Notes: generated from the letters alone by a model not told the origin. Numbered from the stretch's first letter, positions 50,995 to 59,845 are shown. The stretch is 64,000 bases of DNA from Streptomyces guryensis (GCF_021261325.1 NZ_JAJSBI010000018.1:124001-188000); one strand, 5' to 3'. Translations and numbers: made by a program.

Positions 50995-51310
50995 ATGGGC
51001 GAGGTCGGTGAGTTGCGTGATGCCGTCATGGTCGTCGGTGCTACCGGAGATCTCGGCAGAAGCCTCGTGCAGGAGTTCAATCGCAGGGGTCGCCCGACCG
51101 TTGCACTCGGGCGGACGGACTCCATGGCGGTGGACCTTCCGACTCCGGACATCAACACATTCGTCAAGGTATCCGATCTTGACAGCGGCTGGCCCGAACT
51201 CGCCACGGTCCTCCCGTACTGCACCGCGATCGTGAACTGCGCGGGGCGCACCACACCGAGCGGTGTTGACCAGAATCCGGTCGGCCTCCTGTCTGTCAAC
51301 CTCGGCACGC
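50995..51310 (+). pseudogene. N-terminal fragment of an NAD-dependent epimerase/NmrA-like protein
   Basis: From ATG 50995 about 105 codons look like a real Rossmann protein: VMVVGATGDLGRSLVQEFNR, RRGRPTVALGRTDSMAVDLP, DSGWPELATVLPYCTAIVNC and GVDQNPVGLLSVNLGTP. This is the first third of an extended SDR/NAD-dependent epimerase family member. The open frame continues but without family features (no catalytic YxxxK), so the gene has lost its remainder. The ribosome binding site is unclear. It lies in a 1.4-kb patch of debris between two intact blocks. Confidence 0.5.
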
Positions 51311-51797
51311 CCCGGTCCGCGGCGGCACGGGCAAAAGCCGGACCGACCCTGTGTTTCCGCTGTCGACCATGTCCGCTCGCGCCGCAGATCATGCCCGGCG
51401 CTGATGGCCGCGGTGGCGAGGAGGCGGCGACGGAAGTGCACAGGCGGAGTGCGACGAATCCGAGAGTCGATCTCGCGTTCTGTGTGATCAGGAACGGGGT
51501 CGCAGGATTCATCGCCCGGCCGCCGCGCACCCGGCACTGCCGCATCGCCAAGGCATCGGTGGTGGCCGGGTGGATCGCGATCAGTGCGGCGACGGCGTTC
51601 CACGACGCGCTGTGGCCGGTGTTGGGGACGGGATCGCCGACAGCCGTTCCGGCCGTGGCCGCCCTCATGCTCGGAGCTGGGCTGGTCACGTCCGGTCACG
51701 GCAACGCTCCTGCTCGCGCCCTTCCCGCGCGACCACTCCCGATGGGGCAGCCGCTCCGGAGTGGCCCGCCACCATCACCCTGGCCGCGAATATCCAG
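51311..51797. other. Non-coding or fully degraded stretch
   Basis: About 490 bp without a recognisable gene in any frame. Some frames stay open because of high GC, and a weakly hydrophobic run (ASVVAGWIAISAATAFHDA) can be read on the plus strand near 51560, but codon pattern and ribosome binding sites are lacking. Confidence 0.5.
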
Positions 51798-52220
51798 TCA
51801 TGCAGACATCGCGGCAGCCCGGATGTCGTCCCGCGGGGTCCCGTCGGAAGAACACCAGGGCGGCGACGCAGGCAAGGGAATCCATCCTTTTCGGCCGGAC
51901 GGACTTCGCGGTGGTGGCAGTTCCGCCATCGACCACCAATGGAGTCCATAACGGGCCTCTTCCGTCGGGATGTTCATCCCGCGGACCTCATCAGCTGTGA
52001 CACGAACAAGGCGGTGCTCCTCGTACTGATCGAAGACTTGGCCGTCGACGCTGAAGATCGCCCGCCGGGTCCGGACGACGGGACTCACGCGCCCGACAGC
52101 AAGTGACAGCGCCGTCTGCTCCCAGACCTCAGCGTCATGAGCGCCAGGCCGTTCACGGATCACATCCCCAGGGAGACGCAGCCGGTGCTGAAGCGTGGGG
52201 GACGGACGGTTGTCCTCCAC
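51798..52220 (-). pseudogene. NUDIX hydrolase remnant
   Basis: The minus strand encodes a coherent C-terminal NUDIX stretch: VVRTRRAIFSVDGQVFDQYE, EHRLVRVTADEVRGMNIPTE, EARYGLHWWSMAEL. Just upstream, EVWEQTALSLAVGRVSPV resembles the REL-EETGL-SL end of a Nudix box. The conserved Gly and Glu residues that should precede it are missing or replaced (RLRLPGDVIRERPGAHDA). After MAEL the sequence becomes low-complexity to 51798. The metal-binding box is therefore lost and the gene is most likely dead. Confidence 0.6.
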
Positions 52221-52271
52221 GGCCCCCGCCGTGTTGTGGGGTCTGGTGCATCCAGGGCAGGTGCGTCCGCG

Positions 52272-54146
52272 TCAGGTCGTGGCCGGGGCCGGGTTGCGGC
52301 GCCGCAGGGTGAAAATCCGTTCGGCGTGGTGCTCCTCGTGGAGGTCGATGCGGCGGGCGGTCAGCAGGTCGCGAAGGCGGATGATGCCCTCCACCCGGGG
52401 GTGCTCGTCGCGGGTGATGACGAGCAGGCGGGTGACGCCGTGCTGGGCCATGCGGTTGGCCAGGGCCCGGAGGGTCTCGTCGGGATGGGCGGTGACCGGG
52501 GTGTCGGCCAGTTCGGCGAGCGGGGTGTGGTCGTCGGCGTCGGCGTGGATCAGCGCGTGACGGGTGACGACTCCGGTCAGGGTGCCGTCGGCGTCGAGCA
52601 CGGGGTACAGGCGCTGGGCGAGCAGCCGGTCGGGGTCACCGCCGTCGTGCGCGGCACGCAGCAGCGCGGTGATCTCCCCGGCCGGCCGGTCGCCGCGGAA
52701 CGTGGTGGCCGCCGGCGTCTCCAGCTGGCGTACGAGGTGCACCTCGAGCGGGTCGACGGAGTACTCGCGGGTCAGGTGCAGGCCACGCCGGGCGAGCTTC
52801 TCGGTCAGCACCGACCGCTTGAGGAGGACCACGGAGATCAGATACGCGGCCGACGCGGTGATCACCATGGGTATGAGCGCGTTGACCTCATGGGTGAGTT
52901 CCAGGCAGAAGACGATGCCGGTGAGCGGGGAGCGCATCACGCCGCCGAGGACGCCGGCCAGCGATACCAGGGCCCAGAAGCCGGGGCTGACATGGGGGAA
53001 GACCAGGGCCTCGGCCGCGCCGAGGGCGCCGCCGACCATGAACATGGGGGCGAGGACACCGCCGGACGTGCCCGAGCCCAGGGACAGCCCCCAGATCAGG
53101 GTCTTGACGACGAGGATCCCGACGATCAGCCCGACCGTGGCGTGACCGGTCAGCAGGGCCCCGATGACGTCATAGCCGACACCGAGCGCGCGCGGCTCGA
53201 TCAGTCCGCCGACGCCGATGATCGCCCCGCCGATGGCGGGCCACCACATCCAGTGGATGCGCAGGCGGGAGAAGAGGTCCTCGGAGAAGTAGACCAGGGC
53301 CGTGGCGCCCAGGGCGAGCAGTCCGGCCGCGGCCCCGGCGACGACGCACAGTCCGTAGGCGGACAGCGAGATACCGGCGGGCACATGGGCGCCGCCGAAG
53401 AGCGGGGCGGTGCCGAGCAGCGGGCCACGCACCAGGGCAGCGGTCACGGCGGCGACGGCGACGGGGAGGTAGGAGCGGGGCCGCCACTCGAAGAGCAGGA
53501 GTTCGACGGCGAGGAGGATGGCGGCGAGCGGCGCGTTGAAGGTCGCGGCCATGCCCGCCGCCGACCCGGCCACGAGCAGTGCCTTGCGCTCGTCGGTGGT
53601 GACCCGCAGGAACTGGGCGATCAGGGAGCCGACGGCGCCACCGGTCATGATGATCGGCCCCTCGGCGCCGAAAGGTCCGCCGGTGCCGATCGACACGGCG
53701 GCCGAGGTGGGCTTCAGGACGGCGACGCGGGGCTGTACCCGGCTGCCGCCGACCAGGATCGACTCGATGGCCTCCGGCATCCCGTGCCCGCGGATCTTCT
53801 CCGAGCCGTAGCGGGCCATGAGGCCGATGACCAGGCCGCCCACCACGGGCATCACCAGCAGCAGCCACCGGTGCGCGGTGTCGCCGGGCACGGCCGCGCC
53901 GAAGCCGAAGCGCCCGTGGAAGCTGAGGTTGGTGATCAGTGCGATCAGCTTGAGCAGACCGGCGGCTATGAGGGCCGCCAGTGCGCCGATGGGCACGGCC
54001 AGGGCCGTGATCAGCACGACCCGGGGCGGCACGTGGAAATCCCCCAGGTGCGGGATCTTCGAGCCCTCTTGGAGTCCGGCCGGGACGGGTGGGGCATCAG
54101 CCGCAGCGCGACGGGACTTGGCGGGTGAGGGCAGGCGGGAGGGCAT
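52272..54146 (-). CDS. ClC-family chloride channel/antiporter with CBS domains
   Basis: A 624-residue membrane protein. The ClC core shows the selectivity motifs GTGGPFGAEGP, AAGMAATFNAPLAAILLAVE and GLSLGSGTSGGVLAPMFMVG, then GVLGGVMRSPLTGIVFCLEL. About ten to twelve helices are predicted. The C-terminal 170 residues form a CBS pair (LYPVLDADGTLTGVVTRHAL; TRLLVITRDEHPRVEGIIRL) that can sense nucleotides. ATG 54146 is supported by CCGGAG six bases upstream, whereas the longer open frame has a Pro/Arg-rich lead. The presence of a Glu in GAEGP suggests a gating residue. It moves chloride, perhaps in exchange for protons. Confidence 0.9.
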   Translation of the reverse strand: MPSRLPSPAKSRRAAADAPPVPAGLQEGSKIPHLGDFHVPPRVVLITALAVPIGALAALIAAGLLKLIALITNLSFHGRFGFGAAVPGDTAHRWLLLVMPVVGGLVIGLMARYGSEKIRGHGMPEAIESILVGGSRVQPRVAVLKPTSAAVSIGTGGPFGAEGPIIMTGGAVGSLIAQFLRVTTDERKALLVAGSAAGMAATFNAPLAAILLAVELLLFEWRPRSYLPVAVAAVTAALVRGPLLGTAPLFGGAHVPAGISLSAYGLCVVAGAAAGLLALGATALVYFSEDLFSRLRIHWMWWPAIGGAIIGVGGLIEPRALGVGYDVIGALLTGHATVGLIVGILVVKTLIWGLSLGSGTSGGVLAPMFMVGGALGAAEALVFPHVSPGFWALVSLAGVLGGVMRSPLTGIVFCLELTHEVNALIPMVITASAAYLISVVLLKRSVLTEKLARRGLHLTREYSVDPLEVHLVRQLETPAATTFRGDRPAGEITALLRAAHDGGDPDRLLAQRLYPVLDADGTLTGVVTRHALIHADADDHTPLAELADTPVTAHPDETLRALANRMAQHGVTRLLVITRDEHPRVEGIIRLRDLLTARRIDLHEEHHAERIFTLRRRNPAPATT

Positions 54147-54357
54147 GGCGGCTCCGGAGGAGGTGGCAGCGGCGGTGGCGGGGATGTGAGGCAGGGGCTG
54201 TGTTGCGACAACCCTCGGAAGATCCGAACCGGGCACGGCGCCCGGTGAGGGTGTCGGGGCGCGCCCGTGGTCACGGGCGACGCTGCCCGAGCGGGTACGA
54301 GAGGGGCGAACGGGACGGGACGGGCGCAGGGAGTGGACAGGGCTCACAGACATGGCA

Positions 54358-54385
54358 GACGGACGTGCTTCCTTGCACGTCCGTC
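54358..54385 (-). terminator. Hairpin terminator of the zinc-ribbon gene
   Basis: GACGGACGTGC (54358-54368) and GCACGTCCGTC (54375-54385) make a perfect 11-bp stem with a TTCCTT loop, 25 bp beyond the stop at 54410 on the minus strand. The remainder of 54147-54409 is the ClC leader region with nothing else obvious. Confidence 0.7.
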
Positions 54386-54409
54386 ACCGTCGAGCGGCGT
54401 TCAGCTCCG

Positions 54410-54658
54410 TCACACGGGCGTGGGACGGGCGGAGCGGACTTGCCCCGGGCGCAGAATGCGGATCTTCCGACCCCGGCACACCCGGCAGGTGTTCTCCGTG
54501 AGGGGGGACGGCACCTTGATGCCGTGTCTCACGTAGTAGTCCGCACGCAGGGACCCCTCTGCGTCCCGGATGTGCCGGATCTCGTACTCGCCCTCCCAGG
54601 CGTGCCCGCAGCGCAGGCACACGAAGGAATAGGCTTCGCGTATCGGTTCGGTCTTCAT
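54410..54658 (-). CDS. Small zinc-ribbon protein, 82 aa
   Basis: A small soluble protein with two Cys pairs, SFVCLRCGHAWEG near residue 13 and NTCRVCRGRKIR near residue 60, spaced to bind one zinc. Between them, EYEIRHIRDAEGSLRADYYV and GIKVPSPLTE are readable. The start ATG 54658 is chosen since AAGGGTG lies about seven bases upstream; ATG 54664 is the alternative. I recall similar short Streptomyces hypotheticals without a known role. It is divergent from a MarR regulator with a perfect palindrome between the genes, suggesting co-regulation. Confidence 0.72.
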   Translation of the reverse strand: MKTEPIREAYSFVCLRCGHAWEGEYEIRHIRDAEGSLRADYYVRHGIKVPSPLTENTCRVCRGRKIRILRPGQVRSARPTPV

Positions 54659-54721
54659 GGTCATCACCCTTGGCCCCGGAACCGTCGCGCCCACGCGGTC
54701 CCGGTATGGCAGTCAGCTTAT

Positions 54722-54738
54722 CATTGCAGCCTGCAATG
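54722..54738. promoter_or_regulatory. Perfect palindrome CATTGCA-GCC-TGCAATG, probable MarR operator
   Basis: Two 7-bp arms match exactly around a 3-bp centre, 63 bp upstream of the zinc-ribbon start and 55 bp upstream of the MarR start. A 17-bp dyad with TTGCA/TGCAA arms is the usual size for MarR family sites. The binding partner is inferred. Confidence 0.7.
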
Positions 54739-54793
54739 GTCACTGTGGGTGTCCGACGGGGTCCCGACCGTTGACGAGGAGAGGGGAGACGGA

Positions 54794-55372
54794 GTGTCCG
54801 AGGGCGGACAGGAGGCGGACCGGGAGGAGCCCCCCTCGGGTCCGGAGGTGGAGAAGGAGGGCCTGGACCGTGAGGCGGAGGACGTCACCCTCGCCGTGAT
54901 GGCCGCGTCCCGGCTGATCGTCGCGCTCTCCGCCCGCGCACTCGGTGCGGTCGACGTGTCACTGACGCTGCCCCAACTGCGCTCGCTCGTGGCCCTGCAC
55001 AGCTGCGGCCCGATCAAGCTGGTGGCGATGGCCGCCACCCTCGGGGTCACCCCCTCCACGTCGCTGCGCATGGTCGAACGCCTCGAATCCCTCGGGCTCA
55101 TCGACCGGCGCGTCAACCCGGACAACCGCCGAGAGGTCGTGCTGCGGCTGACGCCGGAGGGGCAGGACCTCGTTGAGCGCGTCCTCGACCACCGGCGCAC
55201 CGCGATCCGCGCTCTGGTCGAACGTCTGCCCGCCCGGGAACGCGCCGGTCTCGTCCCGGCGCTCAGGGCCCTGACCGCGGCCGCCGACGATCTCGACTTC
55301 ACCCTCGATCCGTCGGCGGAGACCGATCGCCTGGCCGGTATCGTCGACGATCCGCTCAATCCCGCCCCGTAA
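54794..55372 (+). CDS. MarR-family transcriptional regulator
   Basis: A 192-residue winged-helix regulator. An acidic tail of about 35 residues (EEPPSGPEVEKEGLDREAED) precedes the fold: LTLPQLRSLVALHSCGPIKL, VAMAATLGVTPSTSLRMVER, LESLGLIDRRVNPDNRREVV and LRLTPEGQDLVE for HTH and wing. GTG 54794 is preceded by GAGGGGAG by five bases. The palindrome at 54722-54738 is its probable operator, giving autoregulation and control of the divergent zinc-ribbon gene. Ligand unknown. Confidence 0.86.
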   Translation: MSEGGQEADREEPPSGPEVEKEGLDREAEDVTLAVMAASRLIVALSARALGAVDVSLTLPQLRSLVALHSCGPIKLVAMAATLGVTPSTSLRMVERLESLGLIDRRVNPDNRREVVLRLTPEGQDLVERVLDHRRTAIRALVERLPARERAGLVPALRALTAAADDLDFTLDPSAETDRLAGIVDDPLNPAP

Positions 55373-55756
55373 GAGCCTCGGACCAGCGGGTGCCGGGGCC
55401 CTTCGGGTCCGGTACGCAGAGGCCTCGTCGTCACCCGCGGCCACAGGGGCGGCTTCATAGGTGCGGCTTCACAGGTGTTCTGTCCTCGCGCACGACTTCA
55501 CGGACGAGGGCCGCGCAAGACCGCGAGCGGCGCGCTGCTCCGCCTCGTACATGCCCCTTCGCGCTGTCTCATGGGGGGCGGCAGGGCCTGGTCAAGTTCC
55601 GTAGGTGTCGGGATCCTTGGTGACGGCTCTCGTGCCGCATCTCCGTGAAAGATTCCGATCGCAAGGTCCGGGCTTCCGAACATGCTGATCCGCGTACGCC
55701 GGTTCGCTGCCGTCTGTGGACAAGAAGGTGCCGACGTCCTCAAGGCCATCCTGCGG
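55373..55756. other. Intergenic stretch without recognisable genes
   Basis: About 380 bp between the MarR stop and a large terminator. Near 55373-55428 there are several short complementary G/C-rich segments (CGGACC/GGGTCCGG) that may end MarR transcription. No frame shows a family pattern or a good ribosome binding site. Confidence 0.5.
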
Positions 55757-55821
55757 GAAGGCGAGGAGCCCGCGCCCCGGCCGGTAGGAGTCACCGGCCA
55801 GGGCGCGGGCTCCTCGCCTTC
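55757..55821 (-). terminator. Very large stem-loop ending the amine-catabolism block
   Basis: A perfect 20-bp stem, GAAGGCGAGGAGCCCGCGCC at 55757-55776 with its complement at 55802-55821, encloses a second 7-bp stem (GGCCGGT 55779-55785, ACCGGCC 55793-55799). It overlaps the last two bases of the dehydrogenase stop codon at 55820. The whole 65-nt element should be an unusually strong terminator for the minus-strand genes. Confidence 0.8.
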
Positions 55822-56803
55822 AGGCGGGGTGCGTGTCGTCGACCACGTATCCGCGCCGCTTGTCCACCACGTTGCGCAGCGGTCGGCCCTCGAGATGGCG
55901 GGTGAAGTTGTCGAGGAACACCTCGACGAGCGCCTCCCGCTCGCTGGTGGTCTCGCCCGCCGTGTGCGGGGAGATCATCACGCCGGGCATGTTCCACAGG
56001 GGAGATTCGGCAGGCAGCGGTTCCCGGGCGAACACGTCCAGGGCTGCGCCGGCGAGCCGTCCGGCGGCGAGGTGGTCGACCAGCGCCTCCTCGTCGACGA
56101 GTCCGCCACGGCCGACGTTGATCAGCCGCGCCCCCGGCTTCATGGCGGCGAGCACGGGAGCGTCGACCATGCCCCGGGTGTCCTCGGTGAGGGGGGCGGC
56201 CAGGACGACGTAGTCCGCATCCGTCAGGGCGGAGCGCAGGGTCGTCGCACCGTGGACCGTGCCGAAGTCGGGGTCGCCCGTGCGGGACGTGCGGCCCGCG
56301 CCGCTCACCCGCATCCCGACGGCGCGCAGCAGCCGGGCGATGGCCCGGCCGATCGGCCCCGTCCCCCAGACCAGCACGGTGCGTCCGGTGATGCCGTCAC
56401 TGGGACGCGGACGCCACTCGCGGCGCCGCTGGTGCTCCCAGGTGCCGGGGAAATCCTTGGCGAGGGCGAGGATCAGGCCCAGGACGTACTCGGCGGTCGG
56501 CTGCTCGTAGACCCCGCGGGCGTTGGTCAGGACAACGCGCGGCTCGTCCACCAGGGCGGGGAACAGGAAGGAGTCCACGCCCGCGGAGGACGCGTGGACC
56601 CAGCGGGGCGCCTTCAGCGGATCGTCGGGCCAGGCCTCGCGGATGGCCGGGGTGATGGTCACCCAGGCCAGGAGGACGTCGGCACCGGGGAGGAGGTAGG
56701 GCAGTTCCTCCTCGGTGGCGTAGACGGTGTCCGCGAGGCTTTCGATGCGTGCGGTGGCGGGAGGCCGGTTGCCGCGGTAGAGGACGACGAGTCGGTCGCG
56801 CAT
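55820..56803 (-). CDS. D-2-hydroxyacid dehydrogenase, NAD-binding
   Basis: A 327-residue dehydrogenase. The NAD fold is TVLVWGTGPIGRAIARLLRA with GAGRTSR after it. Other key elements are VHASSAGVDSFLFPALV, TNARGVYEQPTAEYVLGLIL, the Arg region LINVGRGGLVDEEALVDHL, the Glu segment LAGAALDVFAREPLP and the catalytic His in MISPHTAGET. Everything needed is present. It follows the semialdehyde dehydrogenase by one base, so it belongs to the same transcript and likely removes or forms a hydroxyacid in that pathway. Its stop is embedded in the large terminator. Start 56803 is ATG. Confidence 0.88.
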   Translation of the reverse strand: MRDRLVVLYRGNRPPATARIESLADTVYATEEELPYLLPGADVLLAWVTITPAIREAWPDDPLKAPRWVHASSAGVDSFLFPALVDEPRVVLTNARGVYEQPTAEYVLGLILALAKDFPGTWEHQRRREWRPRPSDGITGRTVLVWGTGPIGRAIARLLRAVGMRVSGAGRTSRTGDPDFGTVHGATTLRSALTDADYVVLAAPLTEDTRGMVDAPVLAAMKPGARLINVGRGGLVDEEALVDHLAAGRLAGAALDVFAREPLPAESPLWNMPGVMISPHTAGETTSEREALVEVFLDNFTRHLEGRPLRNVVDKRRGYVVDDTHPA

Positions 56804-56804
56804 G

Positions 56805-58256
56805 TCAGGCTCCGAAGGGGACGGCCAGATACTTGTACTCCAGGAACTCGTCGATGCCGACGCGTCCGCCTTCGCGGCCCAAGCCGGACTGCTTGACGCC
56901 GCCGAACGGCGCGGCGGGGTTGGAGACCAGTCCGGTGTTGAGGCCGATCATGCCGCTTTCGAGGCGTTCGGCGACCCGCAGGGCACGGTCGAGGTTCTGG
57001 GTGAACAGGTAGGCCGCCAGACCGAACTCGGTGTCGTTGGCGGCGGCGACGGCCTCGTCCTCGGACTCGAAGGTGCGGATCGCGGCGACGGGGCCGAAGA
57101 TCTCGGTGTCGATGATCGCGGAGTCGGGGGCGATGCCGGTGAGGACGGTGGGCGGGTAGAAGCAGCCAGGCCCTTCGGGGAGTTCACCGCCGGTCAGGAC
57201 GGTGGCACCGCGCTTGACGGCGTCCCGCACCAGGTCGTGGGCCTTGCTGCGGCCGGCGAGGTCGATGAGGGGGCCGACATCGGTGCCGGCTTCGGTGCCG
57301 GGCCCGACGGTGAGCGCGGCCATGCGTGCGGCGAGGCGGGAGGCGAACTCCTCGGCGACGGAGGTGTGGACGAAGATGCGGTTGGCGGCGCAGCAGGACT
57401 CGCCCATGTTGCGCATCTTGGCGACCATGGTGCCCTCGACGGCCACGTCGAGGTCGGCGTCGTCGAAGACGATGAGGGGGGCGTTGCCGCCCAGTTCCAT
57501 GGAGGTGCGGATGACGGTGTCGGCGCACTGGGCCAGCAGGATCCGGCCGACCTGGGTGGAGCCGGTGAAGGAGAGCTTGCGGATCCGCCCGCCGCGCAGG
57601 AGGGGTTCGACGACGCCGGCGGCGTCGGAGGTGGTGACGATGTTCAGCACGCCGGCCGGCAGACCCGCTTCGGTGAGGATCTCCGCCAGTGCGAGGCTGG
57701 CCAGGGGAGTCTGGGGGGCGGGTTTGAGGACGATGGTGCAGCCGGCGGCGATGGCGGGGCCGATCTTGCGGGTGCCCATCGCCAGGGGGAAGTTCCAGGG
57801 GGTGATGAGCAGGCAGGGGCCGACGGGCTGACGGGTGACCAGCAGACGGTTCCTGCCGTCGGGGGCGGTCATCATGCCGCCGTCGATCCGGACGGCTTCC
57901 TCGGAGAACCAGCGGAAGAACTCCGCAGCGTAGGCGACCTCGGCACGCGCCTCCGCCAGGGGCTTGCCCATCTCCAGGGTCATCAGCAGCGCGAGGTCCT
58001 CGGTGCGCGCGATGATGATGTCGTAGGCGCGGCGCAGGATCTCGCTGCGTACGCGCGGCGGGGTGGCGGCCCAGGCGGCCTGCGCGGCGACCGCCGCTTC
58101 GACGGCACGCCGGCCGTCGGCGGGTGAGGCGTCGGCGACCTGGCACAGTTCCTCGCCGGTGGCCGGGTTGTCGACGGACAGCGTCCGGCCGGACTCCGCG
58201 TCCTGCCAATCGCCGCCGACGAACAGCTGCTTGGGAACATCACGGACGACAGTCAT
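56805..58256 (-). CDS. gabD: NAD(P)-dependent succinate-semialdehyde dehydrogenase-like
   Basis: A 483-residue ALDH of the GabD branch. Signature blocks: LFVGGDWQDAESGRTLSVDN, LMTLEMGKPLAEARAEVAYA, CLLITPWNFPLAMGTRKIGP, LSFTGSTQVGRILL, general base Glu in TSMELGGNAPLIVFDDADLD, nucleophile Cys288 in MGESCCAANR (a second Cys follows as in redox-regulated GabD), and APFGGVKQSGLGREGG. ATG 58256 is preceded by AAGGAGATA, the best site of the region. It oxidises succinate semialdehyde to succinate, the end of GABA or putrescine catabolism. The upstream FAD oxidase could produce its substrate. Confidence 0.87.
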   Translation of the reverse strand: MTVVRDVPKQLFVGGDWQDAESGRTLSVDNPATGEELCQVADASPADGRRAVEAAVAAQAAWAATPPRVRSEILRRAYDIIIARTEDLALLMTLEMGKPLAEARAEVAYAAEFFRWFSEEAVRIDGGMMTAPDGRNRLLVTRQPVGPCLLITPWNFPLAMGTRKIGPAIAAGCTIVLKPAPQTPLASLALAEILTEAGLPAGVLNIVTTSDAAGVVEPLLRGGRIRKLSFTGSTQVGRILLAQCADTVIRTSMELGGNAPLIVFDDADLDVAVEGTMVAKMRNMGESCCAANRIFVHTSVAEEFASRLAARMAALTVGPGTEAGTDVGPLIDLAGRSKAHDLVRDAVKRGATVLTGGELPEGPGCFYPPTVLTGIAPDSAIIDTEIFGPVAAIRTFESEDEAVAAANDTEFGLAAYLFTQNLDRALRVAERLESGMIGLNTGLVSNPAAPFGGVKQSGLGREGGRVGIDEFLEYKYLAVPFGA

Positions 58257-58297
58257 CGTGGGTATCTCCTTGTAGGTGTGGAGGGGCTGCCGACCGG

Positions 58298-59578
58298 TCA
58301 GCGGATGCGGTCGAGCGTCTTGTAGTAGGCGCCCGCGAAGGGCAGGAACCAGGCGGTGCCGTTGTAGAGGGGGATGCGGGGCGGGGCGATGTCGCGGACG
58401 GGGCTGGCCTCGGGGTGGCCGTCCATCACCTCGGCCATGACCTGCCCCATGTGGGTGGCCATCTGCACGCCGTGGCCCGCGTAACCCATGGAGTAGTGGA
58501 CGCCGTCCTCGGTCTGCCCGGCGTGCACGATGCGGTCCATGGCGAAGCCGACGGAGCCGCCCCACACGTACTCGATCCTGGTGCGCGAGAGCTGGGGGAA
58601 GATCCCGCACATCTCACGGAACAGGACGGCCCCGCTCTTCTTGTCCGAGGTCGGGTCGGACGGTGCGAAGCGGGCGCGGCCGCCGAACAGCAGCCGGTTG
58701 TCCGGGGTGAGCCGGAAGTAGTGGCAGACCTGGTTGGAGTCGACGATGAGGCGGGCCTTGGGGATGACGTCCCGGGCGAGTTCCTCGCCGAGCGGCTCGG
58801 TGACGATGATGAAGCTGCCCACGCAGACCTGCTGGCGGCGCAGCCAGGGGAAGTTCTTGTCCGTGTAGGCGTCGGTGGCCATCATGACCTGCCCGGCACG
58901 GATCACACCGCGCTCGGTGCCGACCTCGAACCGTCCGGCGGCGGTACGCCGCACGCCGATGGCAGCGTTGCGCTCGTGGATCTCGACACCGGTGCGCTCG
59001 CACGCCTCGGCCATACCGCGGACGAAGCGGCCGACGTGCAGGGCGGCGCTGAACGGGTCGAGCAGGCCGCCGTGGTAGACGTCGGATCCGATCTCGGACC
59101 GCAGCTCGGCCTTGCCGATCAGAGTGGTCTCATGTCCGAAGTACTTGGCCAGGTCGTGCTGTTGGGCCTTCTTGCTCTCGAAGTGGGCAGGGCGGGACGC
59201 GACGCCAAGGCGTCCGACTCGGCGGAACTGGCAGTCGATGGACTCCTCGTTCACCAGCCGCTCGACGGTGTCCACGGCCTCGCCGTAGGAGTTGTAGATC
59301 TCGCGGGCCCGTTCGAGTCCGTAGCGGCGGATGGCCTGGCCCACGCCGATGGTGAAGCCCAGGTTTGCCATGCCGCCGTTGCGTGCGGAGGCACCGGACC
59401 CGATCTGGCCCTTCTCGACGAGGGTGACGCGGGCGCCCTTGCGGGCGGAGTGCAGGGCGGTGGACAGACCCGTCAAGCCGGCGCCGATGACCACCAGGTC
59501 GGCGTCCTCGGTCAGCGGCTTGCCGGACCGGTCGGGAAACGCTCCGGCGGTTTCCATCCAGTAGGGAATCGTCTTCAT
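58298..59578 (-). CDS. FAD-dependent amine oxidoreductase (gamma-glutamylputrescine oxidase-like)
   Basis: A 426-residue DAO-family flavoprotein. The opening MKTIPYWMETAGAFPD is PuuB-like. The FAD fold is DADLVVIGAGLTGLSTALHS, then VTLVEKGQIGSGASARNGGM, the usual site near the flavin. Later come VMMATDAYTDKNFPWLRRQ and YVWGGSVGFAMDRIVHAGQ, ending with MGYAGHGVQMATHMG for the flavin. Such enzymes oxidise secondary or primary amines to imines, giving aldehydes and ammonia. It lies 41 bp upstream of the semialdehyde dehydrogenase, so a putrescine, GABA or N-methyl-aminobutyrate route is a plausible inference. ATG 59578 starts the gene. Confidence 0.86.
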   Translation of the reverse strand: MKTIPYWMETAGAFPDRSGKPLTEDADLVVIGAGLTGLSTALHSARKGARVTLVEKGQIGSGASARNGGMANLGFTIGVGQAIRRYGLERAREIYNSYGEAVDTVERLVNEESIDCQFRRVGRLGVASRPAHFESKKAQQHDLAKYFGHETTLIGKAELRSEIGSDVYHGGLLDPFSAALHVGRFVRGMAEACERTGVEIHERNAAIGVRRTAAGRFEVGTERGVIRAGQVMMATDAYTDKNFPWLRRQQVCVGSFIIVTEPLGEELARDVIPKARLIVDSNQVCHYFRLTPDNRLLFGGRARFAPSDPTSDKKSGAVLFREMCGIFPQLSRTRIEYVWGGSVGFAMDRIVHAGQTEDGVHYSMGYAGHGVQMATHMGQVMAEVMDGHPEASPVRDIAPPRIPLYNGTAWFLPFAGAYYKTLDRIR

Positions 59579-59704
59579 GTCGGGTCCTTAGCGGGAAGTT
59601 TCGAAGTGGGGGGCGGCCGGGCATCACCAGGGGCCCGGCCGACGGCGCTGTCAGCGGTGGCGCGGCCTGTGCCGGCGCAGGGCTCGGGTGAGGGGTTCTA
59701 CGGG

Positions 59705-59845
59705 GAGGATGTTCTGGCTGTCCCGTGGCCGCCGAGTTCGCAAACGAGGGCGACCAGGGCGATGAGGAGTCGCGCTGACGACGGTGACGGTCAACTCGAC
59801 GTCGAACCGGAGGGCGTTGAAGACCAGGACCGGCAGGGTGCGGAA
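59705..59845 (-). pseudogene. ABC transporter permease C-terminal remnant
   Basis: In the 342-bp gap between amine oxidase and ABC ATPase, the minus strand reads RTLPVLVFNALRFDVELTVT then VVSA, and after a one-base shift LLIALVALVCELGGHGTART. This looks like the last helix and tail of a PotC or iron-type ABC permease. The pieces total about 45 codons. No start or other domain remains. The rest of the gap (59579-59704 and 59846-59920) holds nothing recognised. Confidence 0.42.
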
